From assembly GCA_003024175.1 (NCBI GenBank), contig MDYQ01000257.1, forward strand, positions 344,778-408,777: a DNA stretch of 64,000 nt, written 5' to 3'. Shown in pieces: positions 49,057-59,707 of this stretch. The first letter of the stretch is position 1; each line of letters starts with the position of its first letter. The stretch is from Planoprotostelium fungivorum. Lineage: Eukaryota > Evosea > Variosea > Cavosteliida > Cavosteliaceae. Position numbers and translations under genes: made by a program. The notes under the pieces are model-generated. The model had not been told where the DNA came from and made no database searches. It was given only the letters and a program-made list of their open reading frames with translations.

Positions 49057-51466
49057 ATGCATAGCCAGTGGAGATTGTCTCCCTTTAGGGTCATATTAAC
49101 ATGTGTATTGAGGAGATTTCTCAGAGACCCATCACGCCGTGGGGACTGCAGGAGGAATCTCGCTGCTTTCTTGATTGATGCCACAAAGGATGTGAGTGAG
49201 TTGAGAGAAGTATCATTGATATCATAAGACATGTACGGAAATGTCTATCAATCAGGTGCGATCTCGCCTCTCCTCAGTTGGAACGGACATCATATCGCCC
49301 ATCGTTGAGGAGGTTGTTATTTTCACAAATTTATCATCTAAATGACATAGCTGAATGATATCAACACTCCGGACGGACTTTATGACTTCTTTTTGGATTT
49401 AGATGATATGTTCACAAAAAGAGAGGATGACGCCCCCCCCTTGCACTTGGTAAGTTCATACAATGATTATCAACATCTCATTTCAGACAGGAGTGGAGAA
49501 GTTTGTTCGGTATCTACTTGAGAAAGGTAAGGATGGCATTCAAGAAGCTCATGTTCGAGGAGCTTGCAAGGCTTTTCAACGGAATCAAGAGGTAATTGGA
49601 AACGAATCGAGAAAAGCTGAAGGGATTAGGTACATTGGGGGAGAGGCCCATATAGAGTCTCCACCGGCCATTGATTTAGCAAGGTGCGTTCACCGATGAT
49701 CAATCTAAACATGCATAGCAAGCACGTAGAAAATAGAAACACAAGGGAATATGAAGCAGGTGTATCAGGAGTGGATTCATCGATACCCACCAACAAGAAC
49801 ATGAAAAGTGTCCTTCCTTACTCTGTTCTCAACTTGGCTGTGTTCCATTATCACTTCGGTAACATCAAACAAGCCATCACGGTGAGACGAGCTGTGTGAT
49901 CATCGAAGTGATGTGCATAGGCCATTGACGAGAGCGTGAGAGCAGCTCAAGATAGAAATGACACGGAATGTCTTCTCTATTGCATGTCATGGCTGCGCAC
50001 CATATGTATGGAGATGGACCACTCACTATCGCACAACATCAATCCTCTCGTCACCTCTTATTCAGACCGTCTGTTCCACTCCCTCTCTGAGGTTTCCACC
50101 AAATACCAGCATATCAATCGAAAGAATAGTCTCATGGTGAGTCCTATCGTGTCATCCTTGCTCAACCAACACAGGGAGATATCTACTGGACAACCGACCG
50201 CCTGAGAGTTCCGAAGGCAGAACACGTGGCGGGCGCACCAGCAGTGTTGTCCTACGCGAACTACACGCCATCTCTGCAAGAAGGTGCAGGCGAAGATAGG
50301 CAAAGATATTGAAGAGAGCAGGGCAAGAGTGGGGAGAGATGCATCAAGACGAAGACGTATTGAAGACCATGTCCTGGGAGATAGCTGGATGCACTCCTAT
50401 GCAAATGCTGCATAAGTACATTCATTCCATGGACAATCATCCAGCGCAGTCCGTTTCCACTGTGATTGCCCTCGCGTTTCGGGTGAGTGGAATGGGAGAA
50501 TGCACCTTGACACAGAAAGGCATTAGAAGAGGGTGATTCCACGGCGTCTCTTCGATGGCTGAGTCGATATCCGACGAAGGACATGCACAGCTCTATATCG
50601 CGTGATCAATACATACAGGTGAGAAAACGGCACAACCAAGATTGAGTGGAGTCACAGGGGGCGAGTGCTGTGTTATTTCTGAAGGCCATCCGTGAAGGAT
50701 ACACTTTAGCTGCAGATAAAATATCCCAACAGTGGCTCGGTATGACATCCCCACCGAACCTTCCCACATCAGGATTCCAAGACAGATACCACGCTTTGCA
50801 CTCTCGAGCTGTCTATCTGTCTTCCATCCATAGATACCCTCAGGTACATTCCCTGTCTTCTGTGATAACCATTGCAGGCGCGTCACGTGATCAATCAGAT
50901 CCTGGAACAATGTAAAGAAGGTCAATCTGTGATACAACTCTCAGCTATGACCTCCTTGGCAGAGGTCTTGATCCAATCAGGTGATTTCATCGGAGCCACA
51001 AGGACCTTGCTAGATCTATTGCACACCTCATCTTACAACCGCACAAGACATCAAGTGAGTCTTTCTTCAAACCATGATTCATCTCCGGTAGGTGTCCGCA
51101 CGTCTTCTTTTGTGCTTGGCCCACATCCATTCCGGGCAGACAGGTAGAACATCTTCCTATCCATTCTCATTCGTTCAGATTTGAGTGAGAAGATACTGTT
51201 TGACGACCACTTCCGAGCGTCAGTCCATCAATCACCGTTGTCACTCCATGCAAAGTTTCATCACATCTTGGCAAAGCACATCCTCAGCGTGGACGGTAAG
51301 ACATGGCACCCCCACGCCACTCATTTTCACAGGACCATCGGATTCTGTTGTACATCACTTGAAGGAAGCAGCCTCCCTCTACAGAAGGCTCAATATGATC
51401 AGCAGTTTCATCGAGGTGGGCTGCAATTCACTGGCGCTGAGTGACACAATTCAAGGTGCTTGGTGA
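49057..51466 (+). CDS. APC5: Anaphase-promoting complex subunit 5
   Basis: TPR-type platform subunit of the APC/C ubiquitin ligase. The N-terminal exon reads [20 protein letters not shown]; an upstream in-frame ATG at 48943 would overlap the start of the divergent SAC9 gene. Next are [20 protein letters not shown], then the family signature [59 protein letters not shown]. Middle exons include [57 protein letters not shown]. The C-terminus is [20 protein letters not shown] and [11 protein letters not shown] at TGA 51466. About ten introns of 40-70 nt. Length is near normal. Confidence 0.86.
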
Positions 51467-51678
51467 GATCTCAACGACTTATCACAAGAGGGGAGAAGAG
51501 ATGGAGCGGGACGAAAGAGCGAAAGAATATGTTACTGCAACTGAGTGTAGACAAGAAAGAGCGACCGACATTTCCCTTTTCTCACACTTTTTATCTTTTT
51601 CTGGGCAATAAAAAAGAGCGGCAGTACTACAACCAGACTTTTTCCTACCCAGCATTTGATCAAGATCGACAACCAGAG

Positions 51679-53101
51679 ATGCCTCCCAAGAAACAAGAAG
51701 AAGAAGTCAAGAGGGTCATACTGGGTCGACCCAGTAACAACCTTGCAATGGGTATAGTAGGTCTGCCCAACGTTGGAAAATCGACACTTTTCAATGTGTT
51801 GACCAAGTTGACCGTGCTCGCTGAAAATTATCCTTTCTGCACCATTGACCCCAATGAGGCTCGAGTCAACGTACCTGACGAGCGTTTCGAGTGGCTTGTC
51901 AACCATTTTAAGCCTTCCAGCGCGGTCCCTGCCGCCCTTACTGTGAGAATCCTATCTTTTCCTTCAACTGATTCACAATCGTAGATCACCGATATCGCCG
52001 GTCTGATTAAGGGGGCCTCCACTGGAGAAGGGCTTGGTAATGCCTTCCTCTCTCACATTCGAGCAGTGGATGGAATCTACCACGTCTGCCGTGTCTTCGA
52101 TGACGCCGACGTTACTCACGTTGAGGGAGAGATTGATCCAGTTCGCGATTTGAACATTATCATCGAAGAGTTAATTCTGAAGGACATCGAAACTGTTGCC
52201 AAAATCAAGGACAAGACAGAAAGAGAACTGAAGTCGAAGAAAGACAAGCAGAAGCAGATGGAATTGGTAAGAGCCCGAGCGAACATCAACTGACTCGATA
52301 GGATGTGTACACCAAATTAGCAACCATTTTGGATGCCAGAAAGCAAGTCCGCCTCGTAACCGATTGGAAGGCTGTAGAGGTGAAGGTCCTTAATAGGATT
52401 GTAAATTGAAGGATGGAACAGATCGAAGTCATCAACACATTGCAGCTCTTGACCGCCAAGCCAGTAGTATATCTCGTCAACATGTCAGTGAAAGACTACA
52501 TCAGAAAGGGAAACAAGTGGATACCCAAGTTGAAGGCTTGGGTCGATGCTAATGGAGGAGAACCCATGGTGCCTGTCTGTGGAGCCGTTGAAGCAAACTA
52601 CTTGAACATGTCAGCAGACGAAGTGAAGGCCTACAATGAGAGCAACAAGGTGCAGAGCTCCATCCCAAAGATCATCTCCACTGGCTATCACGCATTGCAA
52701 CTCATCCACTTCTTCACCTCTGGTACAGACGAAGTAAAATGCTGGACCATCAGAGTGAGTTGGGTCACACCATACAGTGTCTAAATGCGAAACAGACAGG
52801 AGTCAAGGCACCGCAAGCTGCTGGTGTCATCCATACCGACTTTGTGAGGAGTATAACATCTTAAACACTGTCTTACATGCTTCAGGAGCGTGGATTTGTA
52901 TGTGCTGAGGTCATGAAGTACGAAGATTACAAGGAGCTTGGCTCAGAGTCCGCTGTCAAAGCCGCAGGAAAGTACAAGCAAGAAGGAAGAAACTACGAAG
53001 TCAAGGATGGCGATATTCTCTTCTTTAAGGTGAAAGATCTTGACCACATCAAGCCTGATCCATCACAGGCAAACACGGTTGGTCTTGATAAGAAGAAATA
53101 G
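51679..53101 (+). CDS. OLA1: Obg-like ATPase 1 (OLA1/YchF)
   Basis: P-loop ATPase of the YchF family, a translation and stress regulator that prefers ATP. Start [21 protein letters not shown]1 is [20 protein letters not shown], then [21 protein letters not shown]3 [40 protein letters not shown] and [20 protein letters not shown]. The NxxE-type base specificity loop reads [17 protein letters not shown] (Ser-Val-Lys where animals have Ser-Glu-Arg). The TGS domain follows: [56 protein letters not shown], ending TVGLDKKK at TAG 53101. Five introns. An AT-rich 210-bp region precedes the ATG. Confidence 0.96.
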
Positions 53102-53159
53102 TCAGGCAATTAGAATAAATATGCGTTCATGATTACTAAGACTGGGGTACATACAGACA

Positions 53160-53426
53160 ATGAGAGAAATAGTTACTCTTGGCGGGAGCAGCTTCGCACT
53201 TGCACTTGTTCTTGTAGGAGTTCCTCTCCTTGTTCTCCTCCTAATCACTTCTCTTGCTCTGCTGCCGAGGTAGACCAAATGAGAGCCGCTAATTGAAAAG
53301 GTCTGTGACTGTCTTCAGCCTGAATCGTGCGGTACGGTGAGGGTCATCGTTGCAACTTTGTGGCTTGACATCAACAAGGTGAGGTACACTGACCATCACT
53401 ACAGGTTCATCCTACACTGTCGGTGA
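53160..53426 (+). CDS. Possible tiny single-pass membrane protein
   Basis: Three exons (53160-53269, 53319-53336, 53405-53426) join to 150 nt and 49 residues: MREIVTLGGSSFALALVL, a continuous hydrophobic helix (VGVPLLVLLLITSLALLP) and a short basic tail. Introns of 49 and 68 nt have GT and AG ends. An 18-nt exon is odd, so the model may be wrong after the helix. No family is recognised; other micropeptides of this kind occur near OLA1 in no case I know of. Confidence 0.35.
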
Positions 53427-53682
53427 ACCGAAACGTGGTACACGCCAAGCGATGCACGTCGAACAAGCACCTGGACTTGGACTATAGATATACAGCAACT
53501 GATAGAGTTTGATAGATCGATGACAGTAGCTCTTGTCTGGCTCAGTCGATGCATGTTTGATGCATCCGAGAAGTTCTAGGGTCATGTTGATTGCGATGAT
53601 ATTCCAGACATTGCTCTATCTCGGATTAATTCCGCAGGTGGAGTCACTTTAGGTCGTCTGGTAACTTTATTCTGTTCACACG

Positions 53683-53929
53683 ATGACCAAGCCTGGAGCA
53701 GCAGTCACAGCACGGGATGGAGAGGCCAGAAGGAGGGCTACTAACGTAGGAGACAGCGTCACTGAATACCTGGCACGATGTTATCAGATGGACAGATATG
53801 TACGACCTTTGTTGATTGATTACGATCGATGTTGAAAATGAGTGACCGTCACCTCCTCTTGGTGTGTGTTCTCGTGGTGTTCAGGTGCCTGCGGACCAGG
53901 CTGAGATGAAACAAAAGATACTTGGATAA
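53683..53929 (+). CDS. Small two-exon protein of 53 residues
   Basis: Exons 53683-53799 and 53885-53929 (intron 85 nt, gtacga to ttcag) give 162 nt in one frame: MTKPGAAVTARDGEARRRAT, NVGDSVTEYLARCYQMDRY and VPADQAEMKQKILG. Charged and helical with no signal peptide. It is the last gene with the compact left-hand style before the repeat island. No homologue is recognised. The phase-correct join and natural composition argue for a gene. Confidence 0.45.
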
Positions 53930-54483
53930 AGCCAAGACTTTATACTATTTGGGAGGGGGGGTTGGGTTTAGGGGATCCAAAACCACTGGGCAACCATTTT
54001 GTGCAAACGATGCTACGTTATAGATTTGGTTGAAGGGATCGCTGTTGGGCGAGTAGGTGCGCTCTTTTCCCTTTCTGGGCATGTGACCGGTTGTGTGTCC
54101 TCTTAAAATGAATTGGTTCTGCTTGTCTTGTGTAAAATCCTTCTGGGACGCCCCGATTGTGTTCACCATGAGGGCACTCTGCCTCATTGGAACAAAAAGC
54201 AGCACCAGTTTCCCAACTGCCATCCAGTGGACAAGCAGGACCAATCTCCATGAGCTTATCAGACTCAAGATCACGTGATAACAAAAGCCATTGGAAGAAT
54301 GGCTGCAGCACCAAGAGTCATGTTCCATCACACCCAAACCAGAGCACACCATGCCTCCCAAGAAGATAGTAGTCCAAGTTTTTGACCCTGTTGGAGTGAA
54401 CTGGATTGATGCACCAGAGAGGGACGAGAAGGATTATTGTCCACATGCCTAAGCAGCACTGCTGTTGTCAATACAGAAATTGG
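53930..54483. other. Start of AT-rich repeat island, no gene
   Basis: About 550 bp in which composition becomes visibly more AT-rich. ORFs on the minus strand (53945-54361) show no domains and no splice-consistent extension. A short plus-strand ORF at 54353 (MPPKKIVVQVFDPVGVNWI) could be a fragment, but nothing supports a gene. Confidence 0.4.
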
Positions 54484-54980
54484 ACCATTGAGAAAAAACA
54501 AGAATATACAAACCTAATATTGTCCAGCGGGTTCGTTTTCAAACCATTTAAAATTAGTACACAAAAACACGGTTGATATCGTGCCTGTTGCTATTAGCAA
54601 CTCGGTTTGTTAACGTGAAAAATTTAAAGGTTATGAAAACGACCCCGCTGGACAATAGCTCAAAAAAACAAGCACCTTTTTTTGCAACCACTTGCTGTCT
54701 CCTTTTGATTTTCCTGCAATCTTACATTTCACAATGCCATATTCTATTGAAATTGATACATGTTATGGAACAAGGCAAAATTATATGGTTAACTTTGATT
54801 GATGAGGTGATGGAATGAGATCAAAAGATCTTTAACAACCTATCAAGAACCAATTGACAGATACAATAAACTGCGCATGCGCGGTCCTGATAAACTTCAA
54901 CATAATAAGAAAAGTTTAAAAAATCTAAAAAAAATCGATAAAAATCACAGAAAATCCCAAATTATGACTCACCGCGCGTG
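54484..54980 (+). repeat. Dispersed repeat R1, copy A (carries nested MITE)
   Basis: Begins accattgagaaaaaacaag and ends ctcaccgcgcgtg. It matches 60293-60645 in the same orientation along the whole 360 bp apart from small indels and substitutions, once the 136-bp insert at 54520-54655 is removed. No open frame, no terminal inverted repeat and no obvious target duplication at the outer ends, so it may be a fragment of a longer element. Downstream it runs straight into two hairpins. Confidence 0.85.
54520..54655 (+). mobile_element. 136-bp MITE with terminal inverted repeats and TA target duplication
   Basis: The ends are ttgtccagcgggttcg and its near-perfect complement (cgaccccgctggacaa), 20 of 21 outer bases matching, with pairing continuing imperfectly for about 35 bp. 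It is flanked on both sides by TA (54518-54519 and 54656-54657). The other R1 copy at 60293 has a single TA and no insert at the same place, so insertion into an existing repeat and duplication of TA are directly visible. TA duplication fits Tc1/mariner- or pogo-type mobilisation; the autonomous partner is not in the window. Confidence 0.92.
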
Positions 54981-55471
54981 AGAGACAGGACGAGACAAGT
55001 CACCCCCTTGTCTCGACCGCGTCTTGACGTCGAGACAGAGACTGTGCTGAAACAGTCTCCAAGACAAGTCCGTCTCTGCAGGTCCTTAATAGAACTAGAC
55101 TGTACATTAGCCAACATTGATGATGGAACAGACATACAGAAGACATACTTATTTCCTCCTAATCATACAGTGAGAATCTCATCTGTGAAACACATCAACA
55201 GTCTGAATGATGCACTCAAGATTTGGATACAGAATTCCTTCTCTGTGAAAGGTAGCTGCATATGAATAGGCTGAGTTGAAATGTTTCCACAGCACATCTC
55301 TATTTGCTCACAGTGGACCCATTGGGATTTTTCCCTAGATATTTGGGGGGAAACAGAATATCCACTACCAGTGGCCACCCAACCGCCACCGCTTGCCTTG
55401 TATTTACTGTCAGAGGTTTGAGTTCCGTTGGGAAGGGAGTGGCTGCCTACTTTTTCAGAAATGCCTAGCTT
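54981..55471. other. Repeat-island spacer
   Basis: About 490 bp including the hairpins. ORFs on either strand (54978-55265 plus, 55163-55588 minus) lack domains. A gggg/cccc-rich patch lies at 55330-55400. Nothing else supported. Confidence 0.35.
54991..55059. repeat. Two adjacent hairpins
   Basis: First stem cgagacaag / cttgtctcg (54991-54999 and 55007-55015, loop 7), second stem gagactgt / acagtctc (55038-55045 and 55052-55059, loop 6). Both share a gagac core, so the four arms are related to one another. They sit right after R1 copy A ends. They may be a subterminal part of an element or a small palindromic insert. Confidence 0.6.
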
Positions 55472-55943
55472 GAGGTGTTTGTGTGTTTGTGTGTTGTGTC
55501 CAGTTGAAATGAACATTTCCTCACACAGAACAATAAATTCCCTCTTCCCTGCTTCCACCATGAGATCACTATGAGGGCACTTTGCCACAACAGATTCTAA
55601 GAGACGGAGTAAAGTTAGAACTCCGTTTCACATGAATGGCAGTTGTGCGTGACGTTGCGCTCCCACCATCACGTGATCCTCAGGTCATGAGATGATTCGC
55701 TTTTTGTTCTTTGAAAGCAAGGGAAAATGCAGTTGCGTTACATACCTAAACCACCGTTTCGTCCTGCTCCTTCTCGTCCTACAGAACCTAAACCTAACCA
55801 AGTAATTCGCGAACCTGTTTGCACTTGGCCTGGAAATCGAGGCTAATCTTGAGTATCCTTGATAAAGTACTCGCTCAAAACGTTTGCCACTTGTCTCCAG
55901 ATCCTTTCTGCCAGGGCGTCTGGGCTGGGCTGTTTCTCGAATA
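55472..55943 (+). repeat. Dispersed repeat R2, copy A
   Basis: From gaggtgtttgtgtg to the ctgtttctcgaata end; matches 59708-60229 in the same orientation, with one block of about 70 bp missing relative to that copy. Shared landmarks are gttgaaatgaacatttcctc, ttctaagagacggagtaaag, catcacgtgatc and cgtttgccacttgtctccag. Both strands carry conserved short ORFs as a by-product of similarity; stops in the plus ORF argue against intact coding. Confidence 0.85.
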
Positions 55944-56221
55944 TTTTTGTTTTCGGATTTCGCATCTGCGAACCCGCGCCTTACAACTGCTTCAATTTCA
56001 GAGACCTCGGCCACGCACAGGTAGACGCTCTACTAATTCGTCGCTGCTCATTACTTCATCGTCGGTCCATGTTTAACATGAGTTGATTCCTTTCAGGTCT
56101 TTTCATCCCGTCATTAATTATTGCCACTTCGAACAGTCTCAAAGGTAAAATCATACGCTCAGATCGAACGCTTGGTCTTCGAGTCGGTTCATGTTACATA
56201 TTTTCTTACCTTCATTTCAGG
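55944..56221 (+). promoter_or_regulatory. Probable promoter/5' leader of the NTPase-nuclease gene
   Basis: The stretch contains two intron-like segments ending ttcctttcag (56097) and ttcatttcag (56220), the second immediately before the ATG, so the 5' leader is likely spliced. R2 copy A directly abuts its left edge and could supply or interrupt the promoter. Confidence 0.4.
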
Positions 56222-58422
56222 ATGCCTTACACCGCCAATCACCCCAATAGAGCCGCTCTGCTCAACTTAGTCCAACAACACAGACAGAACGGCTATAACT
56301 CAGCATTTCGTGGAAAGGCATCAACCAGGATTCTGAGTGATACAACTGTTGAAGACGACGAAATCGATTCCTGGTATGCAGATGCACAAGCAGCCAATGC
56401 ACAGCCTCCACCAAACAACTTGGATGAGCTATGGGTAGATCTGAGGGACGCCATAGTCCCTTCCGTCCAGACTACCCCAGCTGGTGAGTCTTCACCCTTC
56501 GTTCTCTTTTTATTCTCTATATTCTTGTTGCTTGGTATTATGAATCCTTGAATATCTGACACACATTCATATGATATCCTCTTCTTGTATTCGTACCATA
56601 TTTGCAGTATATTTGCACCATGTTGTATAGACATCATAGCGCGTGCTGCGGCTGCGATCGTGAGATCACTATCAGTCACTGAATGGATACAGTTCGGCCT
56701 CGCAACAAATCAGCATGGAGTGGAGAGGGAGTGGGAGACGATGACCCAATTGCCATTAGGAGGCAGCCGACAGTCGACAAGATCCTTGCCGCTGTGGAGG
56801 CTCATCATGCGGTCCTTTTTGATTCACCTCCATACTCTGGCAAGACCGGTCTGGCAAGCAAGCTGATGCGTGCCATAGAGGAAAGAGGAGACTGCGTGTT
56901 CAAGCGGAGCTGGGTCAAGTATGCGGCATCCACGCTCAGCGACCTCGCACACCAGTGGGCAGTGTGGAGGGTGGAGATAGAGAGGATGCCAATGGGGAGT
57001 TATGTCATATTCGACGAGACACAAGTCATGTACCAGCTGGCTGCACATTCAGACTTTTGGGCATGGATGAAGGACCAACAGGGGTCTGATGGACAATACC
57101 GAGTGATCGCTTGGCAGAATGGGCAATTGCGCCGTAAGATTCCACACCTCGGTACAAACTAATAGTGACAGCGGGTCAAGGTACTCCAATTTCATTCCCA
57201 GGCCGATTGCAGCTAAAGGACATCCGTTTGACACGAGAAGAAGCATCAGATCTATTACATAACTTCAACAAGCGCGGCGAACTGACCGTTGACATCGATC
57301 AGGGCGAGCATTTCATGGATTAATGTCAACTCATCACTCGCAGTCACCTTTGACGTGATGCTCGGTATGACCAACAATCACATTGGTTACATGCGCTTCC
57401 TCCTTGAACAACTTCGCAGAAGATCACGAGAGACGCCATTCACTCATCAAGACGAACTGCTACCCTTTGTGACCAACCCCAGGGCATTCCTCAACGAGAT
57501 ATTCTCAACTGTGCGCATACCCTCGCTCAGCGACCTCAGCCAGACAGCCTACTACAGTGTACTGCAGTCGGCGATCAAAGAAGACCCGGTCGTGTTCAAA
57601 GAGGATTTGCATACTCCACTTCTCAAGACAGGACTCTTCGAGATTCAGGAGGGTTACCTGGGTCTCAACTGCCGTTGGCTGCGTGACGCATACATAAATA
57701 GGATAGGACAGGCCAAGGGACGCGATCACGAGTACAAGTACTGGAACCCAGATAGACATACCATTGAGAGCTTCTTCCATGAAGTTCTCTCACGAATGGA
57801 CATGCAAATGCTTATGGAGCGAGAGAAGACGGACGGTAAGATCTCAGAGTATGCATGGCAAGGCGAGTTCTACCGCTCCTCTTATATGGTTCTTCGCCAG
57901 ACGGATACCCTATCCAATGAGATGATCATTCCAGAGCAGTGATCTGTCTTAGATAGTGAAAGCGTACTCAAGTTTTTAGGGAAAGGAGCGGGGGAAGGTT
58001 AGATTTCTGGATCAACAACATGTACGGGTATGGGTTTGAACTACTCCGCGGTACCAATGGTCTGAAGGACCATGTGGGACGATTCTCTGAGGGTGGCTCG
58101 TATTACCCCCTTGTGACAAGCGGGATCGTGAAGGAGTGGCGCATCATCAATTTTCGGAGCATAGAGACGAAGATTCAATTTCGAGACTCCCGGATGACGT
58201 TTGCGTGCTACGATCATGCTCAGAGCCAATTTGTCTTGAAAAAGGTGTGTCGNTCTCTGAGGGTGGCTCGTATTACCCCCTTGTGACAAGCGGGATCGTC
58301 AAGGAGTGGCGCATCATCAATTTTCAGAGCATAGAGACAAAGATTCAATTCCGAGACTCCCGGATGACGTTTGCGTGCTACGATCATGCTCAGAGCCAAT
58401 TTGTCTTGAAAAAGGTGTGTCG
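56222..58422 (+). CDS. Crinkler/RHS-type P-loop NTPase fused to a restriction-endonuclease-like nuclease
   Basis: Exons 56222-56483, 56693-57133, 57202-57303, 57344-57938 and 57998 onward join in one frame. N-terminal region: MPYTANHPNRAALLNLVQQH and a polar linker (NNLDELWVDLRDAIVPS). The NTPase has Walker A FDSPPYSGKTGLASKLM (no Gly at the first site), Walker B SYVIFDETQVMYQ and QYRVIAWQNG, then RLQLKDIRLTREEASDLL and GMTNNHIGYMRFLLEQL. The C-terminus is a PD-(D/E)xK-type fold: EYAWQGEFYRSSYMVL, LDFWINNMYGYGFELLRG, KDHVGRFSEGGSYYPLV and EWRIINFRS. This core is shared by Crinkler (CRN) effectors and trypanosome retrotransposon-hot-spot proteins, linked to host effector or selfish-element conflict. 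It is not a retroelement enzyme. The intron at 57304-57343 has a GC donor. The 3' end is disturbed by the N and duplication at 58084-58422. Confidence 0.85.
58084..58422 (+). repeat. 169-bp direct duplication flanking a single N
   Basis: Positions 58084-58252 and 58254-58422 are the same 169-bp block of the nuclease exon, differing at about four bases (gtgaag/gtcaag, cggagc/cagagc, acgaag/acaaag, tttcga/ttccga). A lone N at 58253 is between them. An assembler joining two contig ends that overlap, but come from different haplotypes or copies, gives precisely this picture. A true tandem duplication is less likely. The protein frame downstream should be taken from one copy only. Confidence 0.9.
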
Positions 58423-58945
58423 TTTGAGTGCCATAATCCTTACACAAATAGTGGATTGAAAAGGACAATACATGGCATGAAGAGGTCATCCCATGTCAAT
58501 GGAGATACCCATCATCCCCACCCCCACACTGTCTCCACTCTCACCACCTTCCATGCCGTCCCAGAGACAGTCAACTACCAACAGACGAAAGTTCTTCAGC
58601 ACAATGCCTACCCGGTACCCACAAGCTGCCTCATTTGCTCATGCAAAACTAGGAGCACGCACGTCACTTATTCCCAAGAAGCTAGCATCATATTCTTCTA
58701 CATCACACATCAGTACTGTGCACGATGTGCTTAGATGTCTTTTAAGGAAGTAAAACACCACATTGTGCGGCATTTTTGGTTTTAGACACATCAGTATTGG
58801 CTCTCTCCACTGAGGGAGAAACAGATCTTGATCATCAGAAATGTTGCTGCGTCTTTGGGGCTGACAAGCTCTGCTGTGTAATGGTAGTCTTGATGATTCA
58901 TGCACTTGATGGCATCTGCTCGCTTTCAATTTCCAGACATCGTAT
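58423..58945. other. Downstream of the NTPase-nuclease gene, no gene assigned
   Basis: A donor-like AAAAAG|gtgtgtcg at 58412-58422 suggests a further intron. Short frames at 58493-58753 (HPHTVSTLTTFHAVPETVNY, and an overlapping RKFFSTMPTRYPQAASFAHA) could be a last exon, but neither can be chosen. The rest is AT-rich and unassigned. Confidence 0.3.
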
Positions 58946-59212
58946 AAAAAGGGAATATTATAGCATATTTATCTACAACTCACCACACTGAATGCTTGCT
59001 TCTTGTGATCAGTTTGTACATTCTCTGCAAAATATGTCAGTTACATCATGGTATTATAGTCCATTTCTCTACAACTCACCTCACACTGAATGCTCGTCTC
59101 CTGTGTTCTGTTTGGTAATCCTCTGCAAAACATTTGTAAGCGTTTGCACACTCTGTACTGGCTTTGTGGAAATCTATACACTCAAATCATACAAAAGACA
59201 CAAGGAGGAAAA
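58946..59212 (+). repeat. Inverted-repeat arm, left
   Basis: Starts aaaagggaatattatag and ends gacacaaggagg; the reverse complement matches 61434-61609, with insertions and gaps. The arm contains an internal near-tandem duplication of about 100 bp (tctacaactcac...ctctgcaaaa, at 58971 and 59068). The pair of arms encloses about 2.2 kb that includes R2 and R1 copies B. Such long arms may be the ends of a fold-back or non-autonomous element. Confidence 0.75.
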
Positions 59213-59707
59213 GGGTAGGTGGACCATAGATCTCAATTTTAACACTCCTATTTTTAAAATTTAAATTGAAAATCATGATCTACAGTTTATTTTGCTCAAA
59301 TTTCCGTCTTAATCCACGGGCTGCTCCCTAGGCTCTGTACTCCTGGTCTTGCCAGGCAATTGACCTGATGTGGTGAAAACACATCATGCAGTGCCATCAG
59401 CCATAGAAACACCTCTGTTCTGGACCACGCTTCTGTTGCTGGTGTCTCCAGTGCACAGAGGAAGGATTGCAAAATCTGAGTGCAGTCAAATTTAGTATTC
59501 AAAATTAATAATTAAAACTCACGTGGAAGTTGGTGGTGTTTGGGCAGTCACTTTTGTTGTTGTTACAGTGCACTACTTTGTTTGCAGCCTGTTGCACTGC
59601 ACTACCTTGTTTGCAGCCCGTTGCACTGCACTACCTTTTGGAGCCTTGTCTCTAATTTGTGCAGCCACTCCCCTGTTTGGGACATTGCACCCTCCATTGT
59701 ACATGCT
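59213..59707. other. Repeat-island spacer with a short tandem repeat
   Basis: About 500 bp inside the inverted-repeat pair. At 59571-59637 a 31-bp unit (ttgcactgcactacctt plus tgtttgcagcc) is repeated two to three times. A minus ORF at 59296-59502 shows no domain. No gene is supported. Confidence 0.4.

Noticed and set aside
53945-54361. 139-codon minus ORF at the left edge of the repeat island
   Set aside because: Long only because few stops occur in one frame; no domain, no homologous copy seen, and the overlapping frame is equally open.
55685-56014. Minus ORF in R2 copy A and its counterpart 60011-60310 in copy B, conserved at protein level
   Set aside because: Conservation follows directly from DNA similarity of the repeat; both strands show it, and neither has a recognisable domain, so I treat R2 as non-coding.
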